From Pseudomonadota bacterium (lineage in GTDB: Bacteria > Pseudomonadota > Gammaproteobacteria > Xanthomonadales > Xanthomonadaceae), in NCBI GenBank assembly GCA_023439425.1, contig JAEXNZ010000224.1, forward strand, positions 1-6,716: 6,716 bases of DNA, written 5' to 3'. Both the position numbers and the translations under genes were made by a program. Positions 1-6,012 of the stretch are shown piece after piece (positions within the stretch are counted from its first letter, which is position 1; the number at the start of each line of letters is the position of its first letter). The notes beneath the pieces were generated by a model. It ran no database searches, was not told the origin of the DNA, and saw only the letters and a program-made list of their open reading frames with translations.

Positions 1-574
1 GGCGAAGCGAAGAGAGATGAAGCAGCGGCGTGGCCGCTGCGGAAAAACCGGCCGTGTCCGTCCATAGCTCGCCTTCGGCTCCTTCCACATCGGCAATACG
101 GCGTGCGGTTGCCGCACCCAGCGACGACAACGACGCCAGGCTGGCCGCCAGACGATTGCCCTCGCCTACCTGCAGCCGCAGCGCACACATCCGCCACGTC
201 TCGTTGCCGAGCTTGGTTGCCAGCCGCCGCCACAGGCGCTCGGCGACTCCGCCCTCGAACGCCGTCTCCGGACGCGCCGGGTACGCCGACACCAGCCGGT
301 CCCAGGCCAGGAAGTCACTGTCAGGCAGCAGGTACAGCCGCCAGCAGCAGCGACCGCGTGCATCGGCGAAGCACAGGCTTTCGCGGATGCCTTCGCTGTC
401 CACGCCCTGGCAGGCGTGGGCAGAAACCGCATGCTGCCAGCCGCCCAGCTCGCTGCTTTCGGGGCGATACAGGCAAAGGACGGTGCCCAAGGCCGCCAGC
501 TGCGCCGGAGAAGGCAGCTGGGCGGGGCGCAGGTACCGATCGGAAGAACGCAGGGCGGACAGGGCTCGGCTCAT
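1..574 (-). CDS. Unrecognised heme-operon protein, 3' end cut off
   Basis: This open frame starts at an ATG at 574-572 and continues past the left edge, giving 191 residues without a stop. The start lies 5 bp after the TAG of the receptor gene (580-582) on the same strand, so the two are probably co-transcribed and translationally coupled; no good Shine-Dalgarno is visible. The visible protein shows no signal peptide or membrane segment, so a cytoplasmic location is likely. It is rich in Leu, Ala, Arg and Trp. It has six Cys (34, 55, 68, 76, 77, 130), with a CC pair just before a striking WRLYLLPDSDFLAWDRL stretch (78-94). I do not recognise the family. Its place after hemP and a heme receptor suggests heme handling in the cytoplasm (carrier, degradation or transfer), but that is inference from position only. 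The gene itself is well supported: it fills the strand, keeps high-GC codon use and abuts the upstream stop. Confidence 0.75.
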   Translation of the reverse strand, partial: MSRALSALRSSDRYLRPAQLPSPAQLAALGTVLCLYRPESSELGGWQHAVSAHACQGVDSEGIRESLCFADARGRCCWRLYLLPDSDFLAWDRLVSAYPARPETAFEGGVAERLWRRLATKLGNETWRMCALRLQVGEGNRLAASLASLSSLGAATARRIADVEGAEGELWTDTAGFSAAATPLLHLSSLR

Positions 575-579
575 GGCGG

Positions 580-2817
580 CTACCAGCTGACGGAGAGACT
601 GGCCGAAACATTCCGGCCGGGATTGGTGTAGCGGTCGATCACCGTGCTGTTCGTTGCCAGCGCGGTGGTGATCGCCGAGTAATCGATGTACTTGCGGTCG
701 CCCAGGTTGAACACACCGACGTTGAACTTCGCGCCGGGCGCGAACTCCCAGTGCGCCATCAGGTCAACCACGCCGTAACCGGCCGGGGCAAAGGTGGTGT
801 CGCTGGGCAGGCGGTCCTTGCGGCGGGCGAAGGTGCCGGCCAGCTCCACACCCCAGTTGTCGCGGTCGTAGGCCAGACCCAGCGTGCCGCGCAGCGGGTC
901 GATGGACGCCAGCGGTACGTCTTCGGTCTTGTTCTGGCCGCGCGACCACGCCACCGCACCGTTCAACGACCAGCCTGCCAGGGCAGCGCTGAGCTCACCG
1001 AAGTCCACGCCGGCCTTCACTTCGGCACCGTAGATCTCCGCGTCGGCCACGTTCTGCGACTGGAACACGATCAGGCCCTGGTCGTTGATGCCGACCTGGC
1101 GCTGCGACTCGATGAAGTCCTTGTAGTCGTTGTAGTAGCCGCTGACGCTGACGTAGGCCGCCGGAGTGAGGTAACGCACGCCGAGCTCGAAACCATCACT
1201 GGTTTCCGGCTTCAGATCCGGGTTCGGGATGGCGGTGTACCCGAACATCACGTTGGTGAAGCCCAGGTTGACGTCGTTGTACGGCGGCGAGCGGAAGCCG
1301 TGCGAGTAGCCGGCGAACAGCGACCAGTCGGTGGCGAAGCGCCACACCATGCCCAGTTTCGGCGACACGCTGGTCTTGGTCAGGTCGGACACCGCCATGC
1401 CGGGGTTGTCCGCGGCGAAGATCGCATCCACGTCCGGGCGCAGTTCGTAGTGATCCACGCGCACGCCCGGCACCAGCGACAGGCGGCCGTCGGCGAAGCG
1501 CATTTCGTCCTGCACATACAGACCCAGCTCTGTGGTCTTGCTGATCGGGAAGTCACGCACCGGGAATGCATCCGGCAGGATGGTGGTGCTGGTCTGGCCA
1601 TTGGCCAGGATCTGATAGCCGTCGCGCTTCTGGCGCGTTTCGGTCCAGGTGCCTTCCAGCCCGTAGGTCAGTTCATGACTGACGCTGCCGGTTTCCAGGC
1701 CCTTGTGGAACACTGCCTGCAGGCCGTACACGCGCTGGTCGAAGTTGAATTCGCGGTGGCGCGAGGTGCGGTTGGAACGGGTTTCGTCGGTGCGCTGGGT
1801 GGTCTCGCTGTCCTGGCGGTACAGCTGCCACGAGAGGGTGTCGGCAAAGCCTGCCCCCACGTTGTCCATCTCGTGTGCGAACGACACCCGCGCGCGGGTC
1901 TGGTGGTCGCGCGCCTGCATGCCGGTGGTGGTGGTGCGATCCACCGAGGACAGCACGTCGGTGTCGACGCTGTCTTCGTTGCCTTCCACGGTCAGCTTGA
2001 AACGCTGGTCTTCGTTGGGTGCATACACCAGCTTGCTCAACACGCTGCGGCCGTCGCGGTCCTGCGGGTTCGCTGCCGTGCGGGTGCGGTCGTTGCTGCG
2101 CACGTCACCCATGCTTTCGGTTTCCTGGCCCTGGCGGTGATTGAAGTTCACCATGCCGCTCCAGTGGTCGCCGCCGAACGCGGTGGTGACGCTGCCGAGC
2201 AGGCCCTTCCATTCGCCGTCATAGCCGAACTTCAGGCCGACGTAGCTGTTCTTGTCGTCCTTCAGGTAATCGTTCGGGTCCTTGGTGACGAAGGCCACCA
2301 CGCCGCCCAGTGCATCCGAGCCGTACAGCGCGCTGGCCGGGCCGCGCACGATTTCCACGCGCTTGAGCGTTTCCAGGTCGGTGAAGTTGCGGTTGGCGTC
2401 GGAGAAGCTGCCGATGCTGAAGGCCTTGGGCATGGCGATGCCGTCGGTCTGGATCAGCCCGCGGTTGCCGTCCAGCCCGCGGATGCGGAAGCCGCCCAGG
2501 CCGAAGCGCGCCGGGCTGCCGGTGACCGACACGCCGGGTTCGTAGCGCACCAGGTCCTTGATGTTGTTGACCAGATGATTGTCCAGCTGCTCGCGGTCGA
2601 TCACATCTACCGTGGCGGCCACGTCGCTGAGCGCGCGCTCGGTACGCGTGGCGGTGACCTGCACGCGGTCGAACTCGCGCGCGTCGGCGGCACCGTCAGG
2701 CGCGGCGTGGGCGGCAAACGGCAACAGCGCCACGGCAACAGCCGCAGCCAGGTAGTGCCGGCCGCTGGCCGGCAAACGGATACCGCGGCCGCAGGCCGGC
2801 GTGTCGAAACGGGTCAT
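580..2817 (-). CDS. TonB-dependent heme/hemoglobin receptor
   Basis: Outer-membrane gated channel that binds heme or heme proteins and imports heme with energy from TonB-ExbBD. From the ATG at 2817 it is 745 residues, normal for the family. A signal peptide is visible (basic n-region, hydrophobic 22-36, likely AHA cleavage after 38). A TonB-box-like segment lies near 49-57 (FDRVQVTAT). The plug domain spans roughly 60-180 with NIKDLVRYEPGV, RIRGLDGNRG, a DGI motif and VEIVRGPASALYGSDALGG. The rest is beta-barrel, ending in the aromatic C-terminus SASLSVSW. Barrel motifs FRSPPYNDVN (508-517) and IPNPDLKPETS (530-540) match the FRAP and NPNL boxes of heme/hemoglobin receptors. The canonical His between these boxes is absent; the nearest is H506, just before FRSPP. 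The frame is open upstream to an ATG at 2970 that overlaps the hemP stop, but that start would put about 70 residues before the signal hydrophobic core. Neighbours: hemP 149 bp upstream, unassigned gene 5 bp downstream. Confidence 0.93.
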   Translation of the reverse strand: MTRFDTPACGRGIRLPASGRHYLAAAVAVALLPFAAHAAPDGAADAREFDRVQVTATRTERALSDVAATVDVIDREQLDNHLVNNIKDLVRYEPGVSVTGSPARFGLGGFRIRGLDGNRGLIQTDGIAMPKAFSIGSFSDANRNFTDLETLKRVEIVRGPASALYGSDALGGVVAFVTKDPNDYLKDDKNSYVGLKFGYDGEWKGLLGSVTTAFGGDHWSGMVNFNHRQGQETESMGDVRSNDRTRTAANPQDRDGRSVLSKLVYAPNEDQRFKLTVEGNEDSVDTDVLSSVDRTTTTGMQARDHQTRARVSFAHEMDNVGAGFADTLSWQLYRQDSETTQRTDETRSNRTSRHREFNFDQRVYGLQAVFHKGLETGSVSHELTYGLEGTWTETRQKRDGYQILANGQTSTTILPDAFPVRDFPISKTTELGLYVQDEMRFADGRLSLVPGVRVDHYELRPDVDAIFAADNPGMAVSDLTKTSVSPKLGMVWRFATDWSLFAGYSHGFRSPPYNDVNLGFTNVMFGYTAIPNPDLKPETSDGFELGVRYLTPAAYVSVSGYYNDYKDFIESQRQVGINDQGLIVFQSQNVADAEIYGAEVKAGVDFGELSAALAGWSLNGAVAWSRGQNKTEDVPLASIDPLRGTLGLAYDRDNWGVELAGTFARRKDRLPSDTTFAPAGYGVVDLMAHWEFAPGAKFNVGVFNLGDRKYIDYSAITTALATNSTVIDRYTNPGRNVSASLSVSW

Positions 2818-2966
2818 GGTTGGCAGAATTCGGCTGGACACAGAAGGAGGGCCCTCGACCGACACCCACGACCGCACATCGCGGCGCGCAGGCGAAGCGT
2901 CGAGGGGGAGAGAGCCGTGCGCGGCGCGCGGGACCGGTGGGAGGGATGCCGGCCCCGCCACCGACG

Positions 2967-3164
2967 TCATTTGGTCAGGATCAGCTTGTCGTTGCTGGTG
3001 TGGCGCAGGCGATAGAAGCGGTCGCCATGCTGGATCAGGATTTCGCGGCGGCCCTTGAGCAGGGCTTCGCTGTCGATCACGTCTTCGGCCGGCACGGCGC
3101 GGACCGGACGGTCGCGCAGGGTCAGGGTTTCGGGGCGCAGCAGTACAGCGGCTTGAGTGGTCAT
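2967..3164 (-). CDS. hemP: HemP-family hemin uptake protein
   Basis: Small basic protein of 65 residues from the ATG at 3164-3162 to the TGA at 2969-2967. The C-terminal half (about 31-65), with SEALLKGRREILIQHGDRFYRLR and the terminal NDKLILTK, matches the HemP family, whose members sit at the head of bacterial heme uptake operons. In some proteobacteria HemP/HmuP is known to help activate the heme receptor gene, probably as a regulator; which role applies here cannot be told from sequence. The frame is open upstream to a TTG at 3218, but that start would place codons across the Fur box and core promoter, so the ATG is chosen although its Shine-Dalgarno is poor. The receptor gene follows on the same strand. 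The TGA overlaps an in-frame ATG of the receptor frame as ATGA. Confidence 0.9.
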   Translation of the reverse strand: MTTQAAVLLRPETLTLRDRPVRAVPAEDVIDSEALLKGRREILIQHGDRFYRLRHTSNDKLILTK

Positions 3165-3189
3165 TAGTCTGGACTCGTGCGTGGGACGA

Positions 3190-3218
3190 GTTAAATGATA
3201 ATGATTCTCAGTTGACAA
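3190..3218 (-). promoter_or_regulatory. Predicted hemP promoter
   Basis: Read on the minus strand, a -35-like TTGTCA (3218-3213) is followed after 17 nt by a -10-like TTTAAC (3195-3190, 4 of 6 to consensus). Transcription would begin near 3183, giving a leader of about 19 nt before the hemP ATG at 3164. The Fur box fills the spacer, the usual layout for iron repression. The exact start is inference. Confidence 0.5.
3196..3210. promoter_or_regulatory. Fur box (iron-responsive operator)
   Basis: The 15-bp sequence TGATAATGATTCTCA matches the 7-1-7 Fur consensus TGATAATnATTATCA at all but one informative base. It lies between the predicted -35 and -10 of hemP, so iron-loaded Fur should block transcription of hemP and the receptor. 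The right half-site ATTCTCA occurs again at 3228-3234, which may extend the Fur-bound region. Confidence 0.88.
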
Positions 3219-3273
3219 TCAACACCCATTCTCAACTTCGTTGAAGATTTTGCCTATGGAGTTCACGCTTTTC

Positions 3274-3290
3274 GATAGACGGGATCTATC
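3274..3290. repeat. 17-bp palindrome upstream of hemP promoter
   Basis: GATAGA (3274-3279) and TCTATC (3285-3290) are perfect inverted arms around CGGGA. It lies about 55 bp upstream of the predicted hemP -35. The form suits a dimeric regulator site, but no regulator is indicated, and a 6-bp arm could arise by chance. Confidence 0.3.
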
Positions 3291-3319
3291 AAGTGGATGA
3301 AAAAAGGGGGGCCGCGGTT

Positions 3320-3382
3320 GTAGAGCCGGGCTTGCCCGGCTGAAGGTCCGCGCAAAAATCAGCCGGGCAAGCCCGGCTCTAC
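3320..3382. repeat. Inverted dimer of GTAG palindromic (SMAG/REP) element
   Basis: Two 22-bp copies lie head to head as exact inverted copies: 3320-3341 (GTAG, then AGCCGGGC-TT-GCCCGGCT, with the AG shared) and 3361-3382 (ending GGCTCTAC), with a 19-nt spacer. Each copy alone is a hairpin with an 8-bp stem and 2-nt loop; the pair can instead fold as one 22-bp stem. Short palindromes with a GTAG end, single or paired, are the SMAG/REP class abundant between genes in Stenotrophomonas and mobilised by RAYT transposases in trans. Read on the minus strand the dimer is followed by C6 then T6 (3311-3300), so it might also lessen read-through from the reductase gene into hemP; the T tract is about 9 nt from the stem base, so this is weak. 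Confidence 0.85.
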
Positions 3383-3508
3383 GAATCCCACACCTCGCTG
3401 CATCGAACGGATCGAATCCCACACCCGCGTTTCACCCCGCGGATCGGATCCCACACCGGCATTGCGCCGAACGGATCGCCCCCCACACCCGCATTGCCTC
3501 GGGCGGGT
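3382..3508. repeat. Four degenerate ~32-bp tandem repeats
   Basis: Four units follow one another: 3382-3412 (31 bp), 3413-3444, 3445-3476 and 3477-3508 (32 bp each). All share the core CCCACACC at 3387, 3418, 3450 and 3482. The stretch CCGAACGGATCG or TCGAACGGATCG recurs at 3403-3414 and 3467-3478. The first unit abuts the GTAG element. Units 2-4 carry small internal inverted repeats (for example CCGCG/CGCGG in unit 2). No start, stop or coding pattern fits the region. Function unknown; the array is non-coding and lies between the reductase stop and the hemP control region. Confidence 0.75.
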
Positions 3509-3510
3509 GT
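3485..3510 (-). terminator. GC-rich hairpin after the aldo/keto reductase gene
   Basis: ACACCCGC (3485-3492) and GCGGGTGT (3503-3510) form a perfect 8-bp stem with a 10-nt loop, 10 bp past the reductase stop codon. On the minus strand it is followed by a G run, not a U run, so it is not a classical intrinsic terminator; it may protect the mRNA 3' end or pause polymerase. It is built from the last tandem repeat unit. Confidence 0.45.
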
Positions 3511-3519
3511 TCCCTCCAA

Positions 3520-4485
3520 TCAGGCAAACACCGCCTCCACCTGTTTCCACGCGGCCTCATCCAGCTGCACCTCCAGCGCGCGCAGGTTCTGCTCCAGCTG
3601 CCCCACCCGGCTGGCCCCGAGGATCACGCTGGACACGTTCGGGTTGCGCAGGCACCAGGCGATGGCCAGCTCGGCCGGGGAATAGCCCAGCTCGGCGGCC
3701 AGCTCGGTGTAACGGCGCACCTGCTGCAGGCGCTGCTCGGCCGCATCGCCCAGCACCAGGTCGCGCAGCCAGCCCATGTCCTGCTGGCCCAGGCGGGAAC
3801 CCGGTTCCATGCCGGCGTTGTGCTTGCCGGTGAGCAGGCCTGAGGCCAACGGCGAGAAGATGGTGGTGCCGATGCCCGGGTCGGCGTACAGCGGGGCATA
3901 CTCTTCTTCCACCCGCTTGCGGTGCAGCAGGTTGTACTGCGGCTGCTCCATCGACGGCAGGTGCAGGTGCTGGGAACGGGCAAAGTCCACCGCCTCCTGG
4001 ATCTGCGCCGCCGACCACTCCGACGTGCCCCAGTACAGCACCTTGCCCTGGCGGATCAGGGTGTCCATCGCCAGCACGGTTTCGGCAATTGGGGTGTCCG
4101 CATCGGGGCGGTGGCAGTAATACAGGTCCAGGTAGTCCACCCGCAGGCGCTTGAGCGCGGCGTGGCAGGCGTCGGTGACATGCTTGCGCGACAACCCGTG
4201 CTGGGTGGGCCGCGGGTCGTCCACGGAGCCGAAGAACACCTTGCTGGACACGCAGTAGCCGTCGCGCGGCAGGCGCAGGTCGGCAATCACGTCACCCATC
4301 ACCTGTTCGGCGCGGCCGCGCGCATAGCCCTCGGCGTTGTCGAAGAAGTTGATGCCGTTGTCCCAGGCGGTGGCGATCAGGTTGCGGGCCTCGTCGCGGC
4401 CGATCTGGTCGCCAAAGGTCACCCAGGCCCCGAAGGACAGGGCGGAAAGCTTCAGGCCGGTCGAGCCCAGGCGGCGGTAATGCAT
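3520..4485 (-). CDS. Aldo/keto reductase, K+ channel beta-subunit type
   Basis: Cytoplasmic NADPH-dependent oxidoreductase of 321 residues with a TIM-barrel fold; the substrate is not evident. The catalytic tetrad is visible: Asp49 and Tyr54 in NFFDNAEGYARGRAE, Lys82 in SSKVF, His125 in YYCHRPD. Cofactor features include WGTSEWS (152-158), EQPQYN (180-185), FSPLASGLLTGK (210-221) and SSVILGASRVGQLEQN (285-300). GLSRKH, the RPDADTP stretch, YWGTSEWS and LAIAWCLRNPNVSSVILGAS closely resemble Kv-beta subunits (AKR6 type) rather than the general YghZ pattern. The start is supported by a good Shine-Dalgarno (AGGAG, about 6 nt before the ATG at 4485). It is divergent from the nucleoside transporter and codirectional with, but 355 bp upstream of, hemP. 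No channel partner gene is in the window. It looks complete and intact. Confidence 0.93.
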   Translation of the reverse strand: MHYRRLGSTGLKLSALSFGAWVTFGDQIGRDEARNLIATAWDNGINFFDNAEGYARGRAEQVMGDVIADLRLPRDGYCVSSKVFFGSVDDPRPTQHGLSRKHVTDACHAALKRLRVDYLDLYYCHRPDADTPIAETVLAMDTLIRQGKVLYWGTSEWSAAQIQEAVDFARSQHLHLPSMEQPQYNLLHRKRVEEEYAPLYADPGIGTTIFSPLASGLLTGKHNAGMEPGSRLGQQDMGWLRDLVLGDAAEQRLQQVRRYTELAAELGYSPAELAIAWCLRNPNVSSVILGASRVGQLEQNLRALEVQLDEAAWKQVEAVFA

Positions 4486-4494
4486 GTGTGTCTC

Positions 4495-4513
4495 CTGCGG
4501 AAAACGGGAAGCC
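4495..4513 (-). promoter_or_regulatory. Leader motif copy 1 (reductase side)
   Basis: Read toward the reductase gene this is GGCTTCCCGTTTTCCGCAG, ending 9 nt before its ATG and touching its Shine-Dalgarno. It matches the copy at 4651-4669 at 17 of 19 positions, with the first 13 identical. Each copy has the same orientation relative to the gene it precedes. It may be a shared operator or RNA element; function is inferred only from arrangement. Confidence 0.5.
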
Positions 4514-4622
4514 AGGCCGCGCGGCGAACCTGAACGATGTGAACCAGTTTAGCCTCCAAACGGGCGCAAACCCTTACGGATGCTTGCCCGATCGCGGCCG
4601 TTCGCCCTTGGCCCGGCGCTTT

Positions 4623-4652
4623 TTCTTGCCCCGTCCCGGCCACCACTATAGG
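4623..4652 (+). promoter_or_regulatory. Possible promoter of the nucleoside operon
   Basis: A -10-like TATAGG (4647-4652) is preceded after 18 nt by TTCTTG (4623-4628) as a weak -35. Transcription would start near 4659, about 30 nt before the transporter ATG and inside leader motif copy 2. No comparably good promoter was found for the reductase on the other strand. Weak -35 match, so tentative. Confidence 0.35.
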
Positions 4653-4669
4653 CTTCCCGTTTTTCGCGG
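4651..4669 (+). promoter_or_regulatory. Leader motif copy 2 (transporter side)
   Basis: GGCTTCCCGTTTTTCGCGG overlaps the end of the putative -10 and the probable transcription start, and ends 19 nt before the transporter ATG. It is the inverted partner of 4495-4513. A site here could act as an operator that blocks promoter clearance. Confidence 0.5.
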
Positions 4670-4670
4670 C

Positions 4671-4683
4671 GCCCCAGGGGGGC
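4671..4683 (+). promoter_or_regulatory. Shine-Dalgarno of transporter within a small hairpin
   Basis: The purine run AGGGGGG (4676-4682) sits 6 nt before the ATG at 4689 and decides that start. GCCCC (4671-4675) can pair with GGGGC (4679-4683) across a 3-nt loop, hiding most of the ribosome site in a 5-bp G-C stem. Confidence 0.5.
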
Positions 4684-4688
4684 TTCTC

Positions 4689-5987
4689 ATGGTCGATGGT
4701 TTGGGCAGGATCGGCTTCGGCCTGGTTGGTCTGGTGGTGCTGATTGGTATCGCCTGGTTGTTCTCCAATAACAAGCGTGCGGTGGACTGGCGGCTGGTCG
4801 CCACCGGCATCGGCCTGCAGATCGCCTTTGCCGCCGTGGTGCTGCTGATCCCGGGTGGCCGCGACGTGTTCGATTGGCTGGGCAAGGGCTTCGTGAAGGT
4901 GCTGAGCTTCGTCAACGAAGGCTCCAGCTTCATCTTCGGCAGCCTGATGAACACCGAACAGTACGGTTTCATCTTCGCCTTCCAGGTGCTGCCCACCATC
5001 ATCTTCTTCTCGGCGCTGATGGGGGTGATGTACCACCTCAACGTCATGCAGGCGATCGTGCGCGCGATGGCCTGGGCGATCACCAAGATCATGCGCGTGT
5101 CTGGTGCGGAAACCACCAGCGTCTGCGCCAGCGTGTTCATCGGCCAGACCGAAGCGCCGCTGACGGTGCGCCCGTACATCGCCAAGATGACCCAGTCCGA
5201 GCTGATCACCATGATGATCGGCGGCATGGCCCACATCGCCGGCGGCGTGCTGGCCGCGTACGTGGGCATGCTGGGCGGCAGCGACCCGGTGCAGCAGGCG
5301 TTCTACGCCAAGCACCTGCTGGCCGCCAGCATCATGGCCGCCCCGGCCACCCTGGTCGTGGCCAAGCTGCTGGTGCCGGAAACCGGCACCCCGCTGACCC
5401 GCGGCACGGTCAAGATGGAAGTGGAGAAGACCTCCAGCAACATCATTGACGCCGCCGCCGCCGGTGCTGGCGACGGCCTGAAGCTGGCCCTGAACATCGG
5501 TGCCATGCTGCTGGCCTTCATCGCCCTGATCGCCCTGCTCAACGCCCCGCTGACCTGGTTCGGCCAGGTGACCGGCCTGCAGGACCTGCTGGGCCGCCCG
5601 ACCGACCTGGCCACCCTGTTCGGCTACCTGCTGGCCCCGATTGCCTGGGTGATCGGTACGCCGTGGGCCGATGCCACCACCGTGGGCTCGCTGATCGGCC
5701 AGAAAGTGGTGCTGAATGAGTTCGTCGCGTACTCGGAACTGTCCAAAATCGTCAACGGCCAGGTGCCGGGAATGACCCTTTCGGATGAAGGCCGGCTGAT
5801 CGCAACGTACGCCCTGTGCGGTTTCGCGAATTTCAGCTCCATTGCGATCCAGATTGGTGGTATTGGTGGTCTGGCCCCGGAGCGCCGCCATGACCTGGCC
5901 AAGTTCGGTCTGCGGGCGGTGCTGGGCGGCACCATCGCCACCTTCATGACGGCGACCATTGCCGGCGTGCTGACGCATTTCAGCTGA
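4689..5987 (+). CDS. Concentrative nucleoside transporter (CNT/NupC family)
   Basis: Inner-membrane symporter that takes up nucleosides using a cation gradient (H+ or Na+). It is 432 residues, near the 400-420 of bacterial family members. The hydrophobic N-terminal helix pair (8-25, 38-54) is followed by the core transport domain. Family hallmarks are clear: GQTEAPLTVRPYI (152-164) in the first re-entrant segment, LNEFVAYSEL (342-351), and YALCGFANFSSIAIQIGGIGGLAP (374-397), containing the Gln/Thr/Glu, Glu344 and Asn381/Ser positions that line the nucleoside site in the Vibrio cholerae CNT structure. The frame is open 67 codons further upstream, but that stretch has soluble-type sequence, would overlap the promoter, and lacks a ribosome site; the ATG at 4689 has one. 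Ribokinase follows after 25 bp, indicating a nucleoside/ribose operon. Specificity (purine or pyrimidine) cannot be read from the sequence. Confidence 0.95.
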   Translation: MVDGLGRIGFGLVGLVVLIGIAWLFSNNKRAVDWRLVATGIGLQIAFAAVVLLIPGGRDVFDWLGKGFVKVLSFVNEGSSFIFGSLMNTEQYGFIFAFQVLPTIIFFSALMGVMYHLNVMQAIVRAMAWAITKIMRVSGAETTSVCASVFIGQTEAPLTVRPYIAKMTQSELITMMIGGMAHIAGGVLAAYVGMLGGSDPVQQAFYAKHLLAASIMAAPATLVVAKLLVPETGTPLTRGTVKMEVEKTSSNIIDAAAAGAGDGLKLALNIGAMLLAFIALIALLNAPLTWFGQVTGLQDLLGRPTDLATLFGYLLAPIAWVIGTPWADATTVGSLIGQKVVLNEFVAYSELSKIVNGQVPGMTLSDEGRLIATYALCGFANFSSIAIQIGGIGGLAPERRHDLAKFGLRAVLGGTIATFMTATIAGVLTHFS

Positions 5988-6012
5988 TATCCGTTTTAGA
6001 GAAACAATCTTT

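Noticed and set aside
2935..2963. CGGTGG/CCACCG inverted repeat after hemP as a terminator or attenuator
   Set aside because: The stem is only 6 bp with a 17-nt loop and no U tract; it is expected by chance in such GC-rich DNA.
103..3015. A 970-codon plus-strand open frame
   Set aside because: It lies antisense to the receptor, hemP and the first gene. Its product is low-complexity Val/Ala/His/Gly-rich, with no domain, as expected from the opposite strand of a high-GC gene; the minus-strand proteins have clear motifs.
3165..3218. TTG start at 3218 for hemP
   Set aside because: It would translate across the Fur box and core promoter, and the extra N-terminal residues have no match to the HemP family.
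3219..3422. A 67-codon minus-strand frame upstream of hemP
   Set aside because: It runs through the GTAG palindromes and tandem repeats, has no ribosome site or recognisable product, and ends in the hemP promoter.
3382..3508. Possible CRISPR array in the 32-bp repeats
   Set aside because: Units are directly tandem with no unique spacers, are degenerate, and only about 8 bp is fully shared; no cas genes are present.
4516..4525. GCCGCGCGGC palindrome in the divergent region as an operator
   Set aside because: A 10-bp all-G/C palindrome is common at this base composition and has no second copy or promoter alignment.
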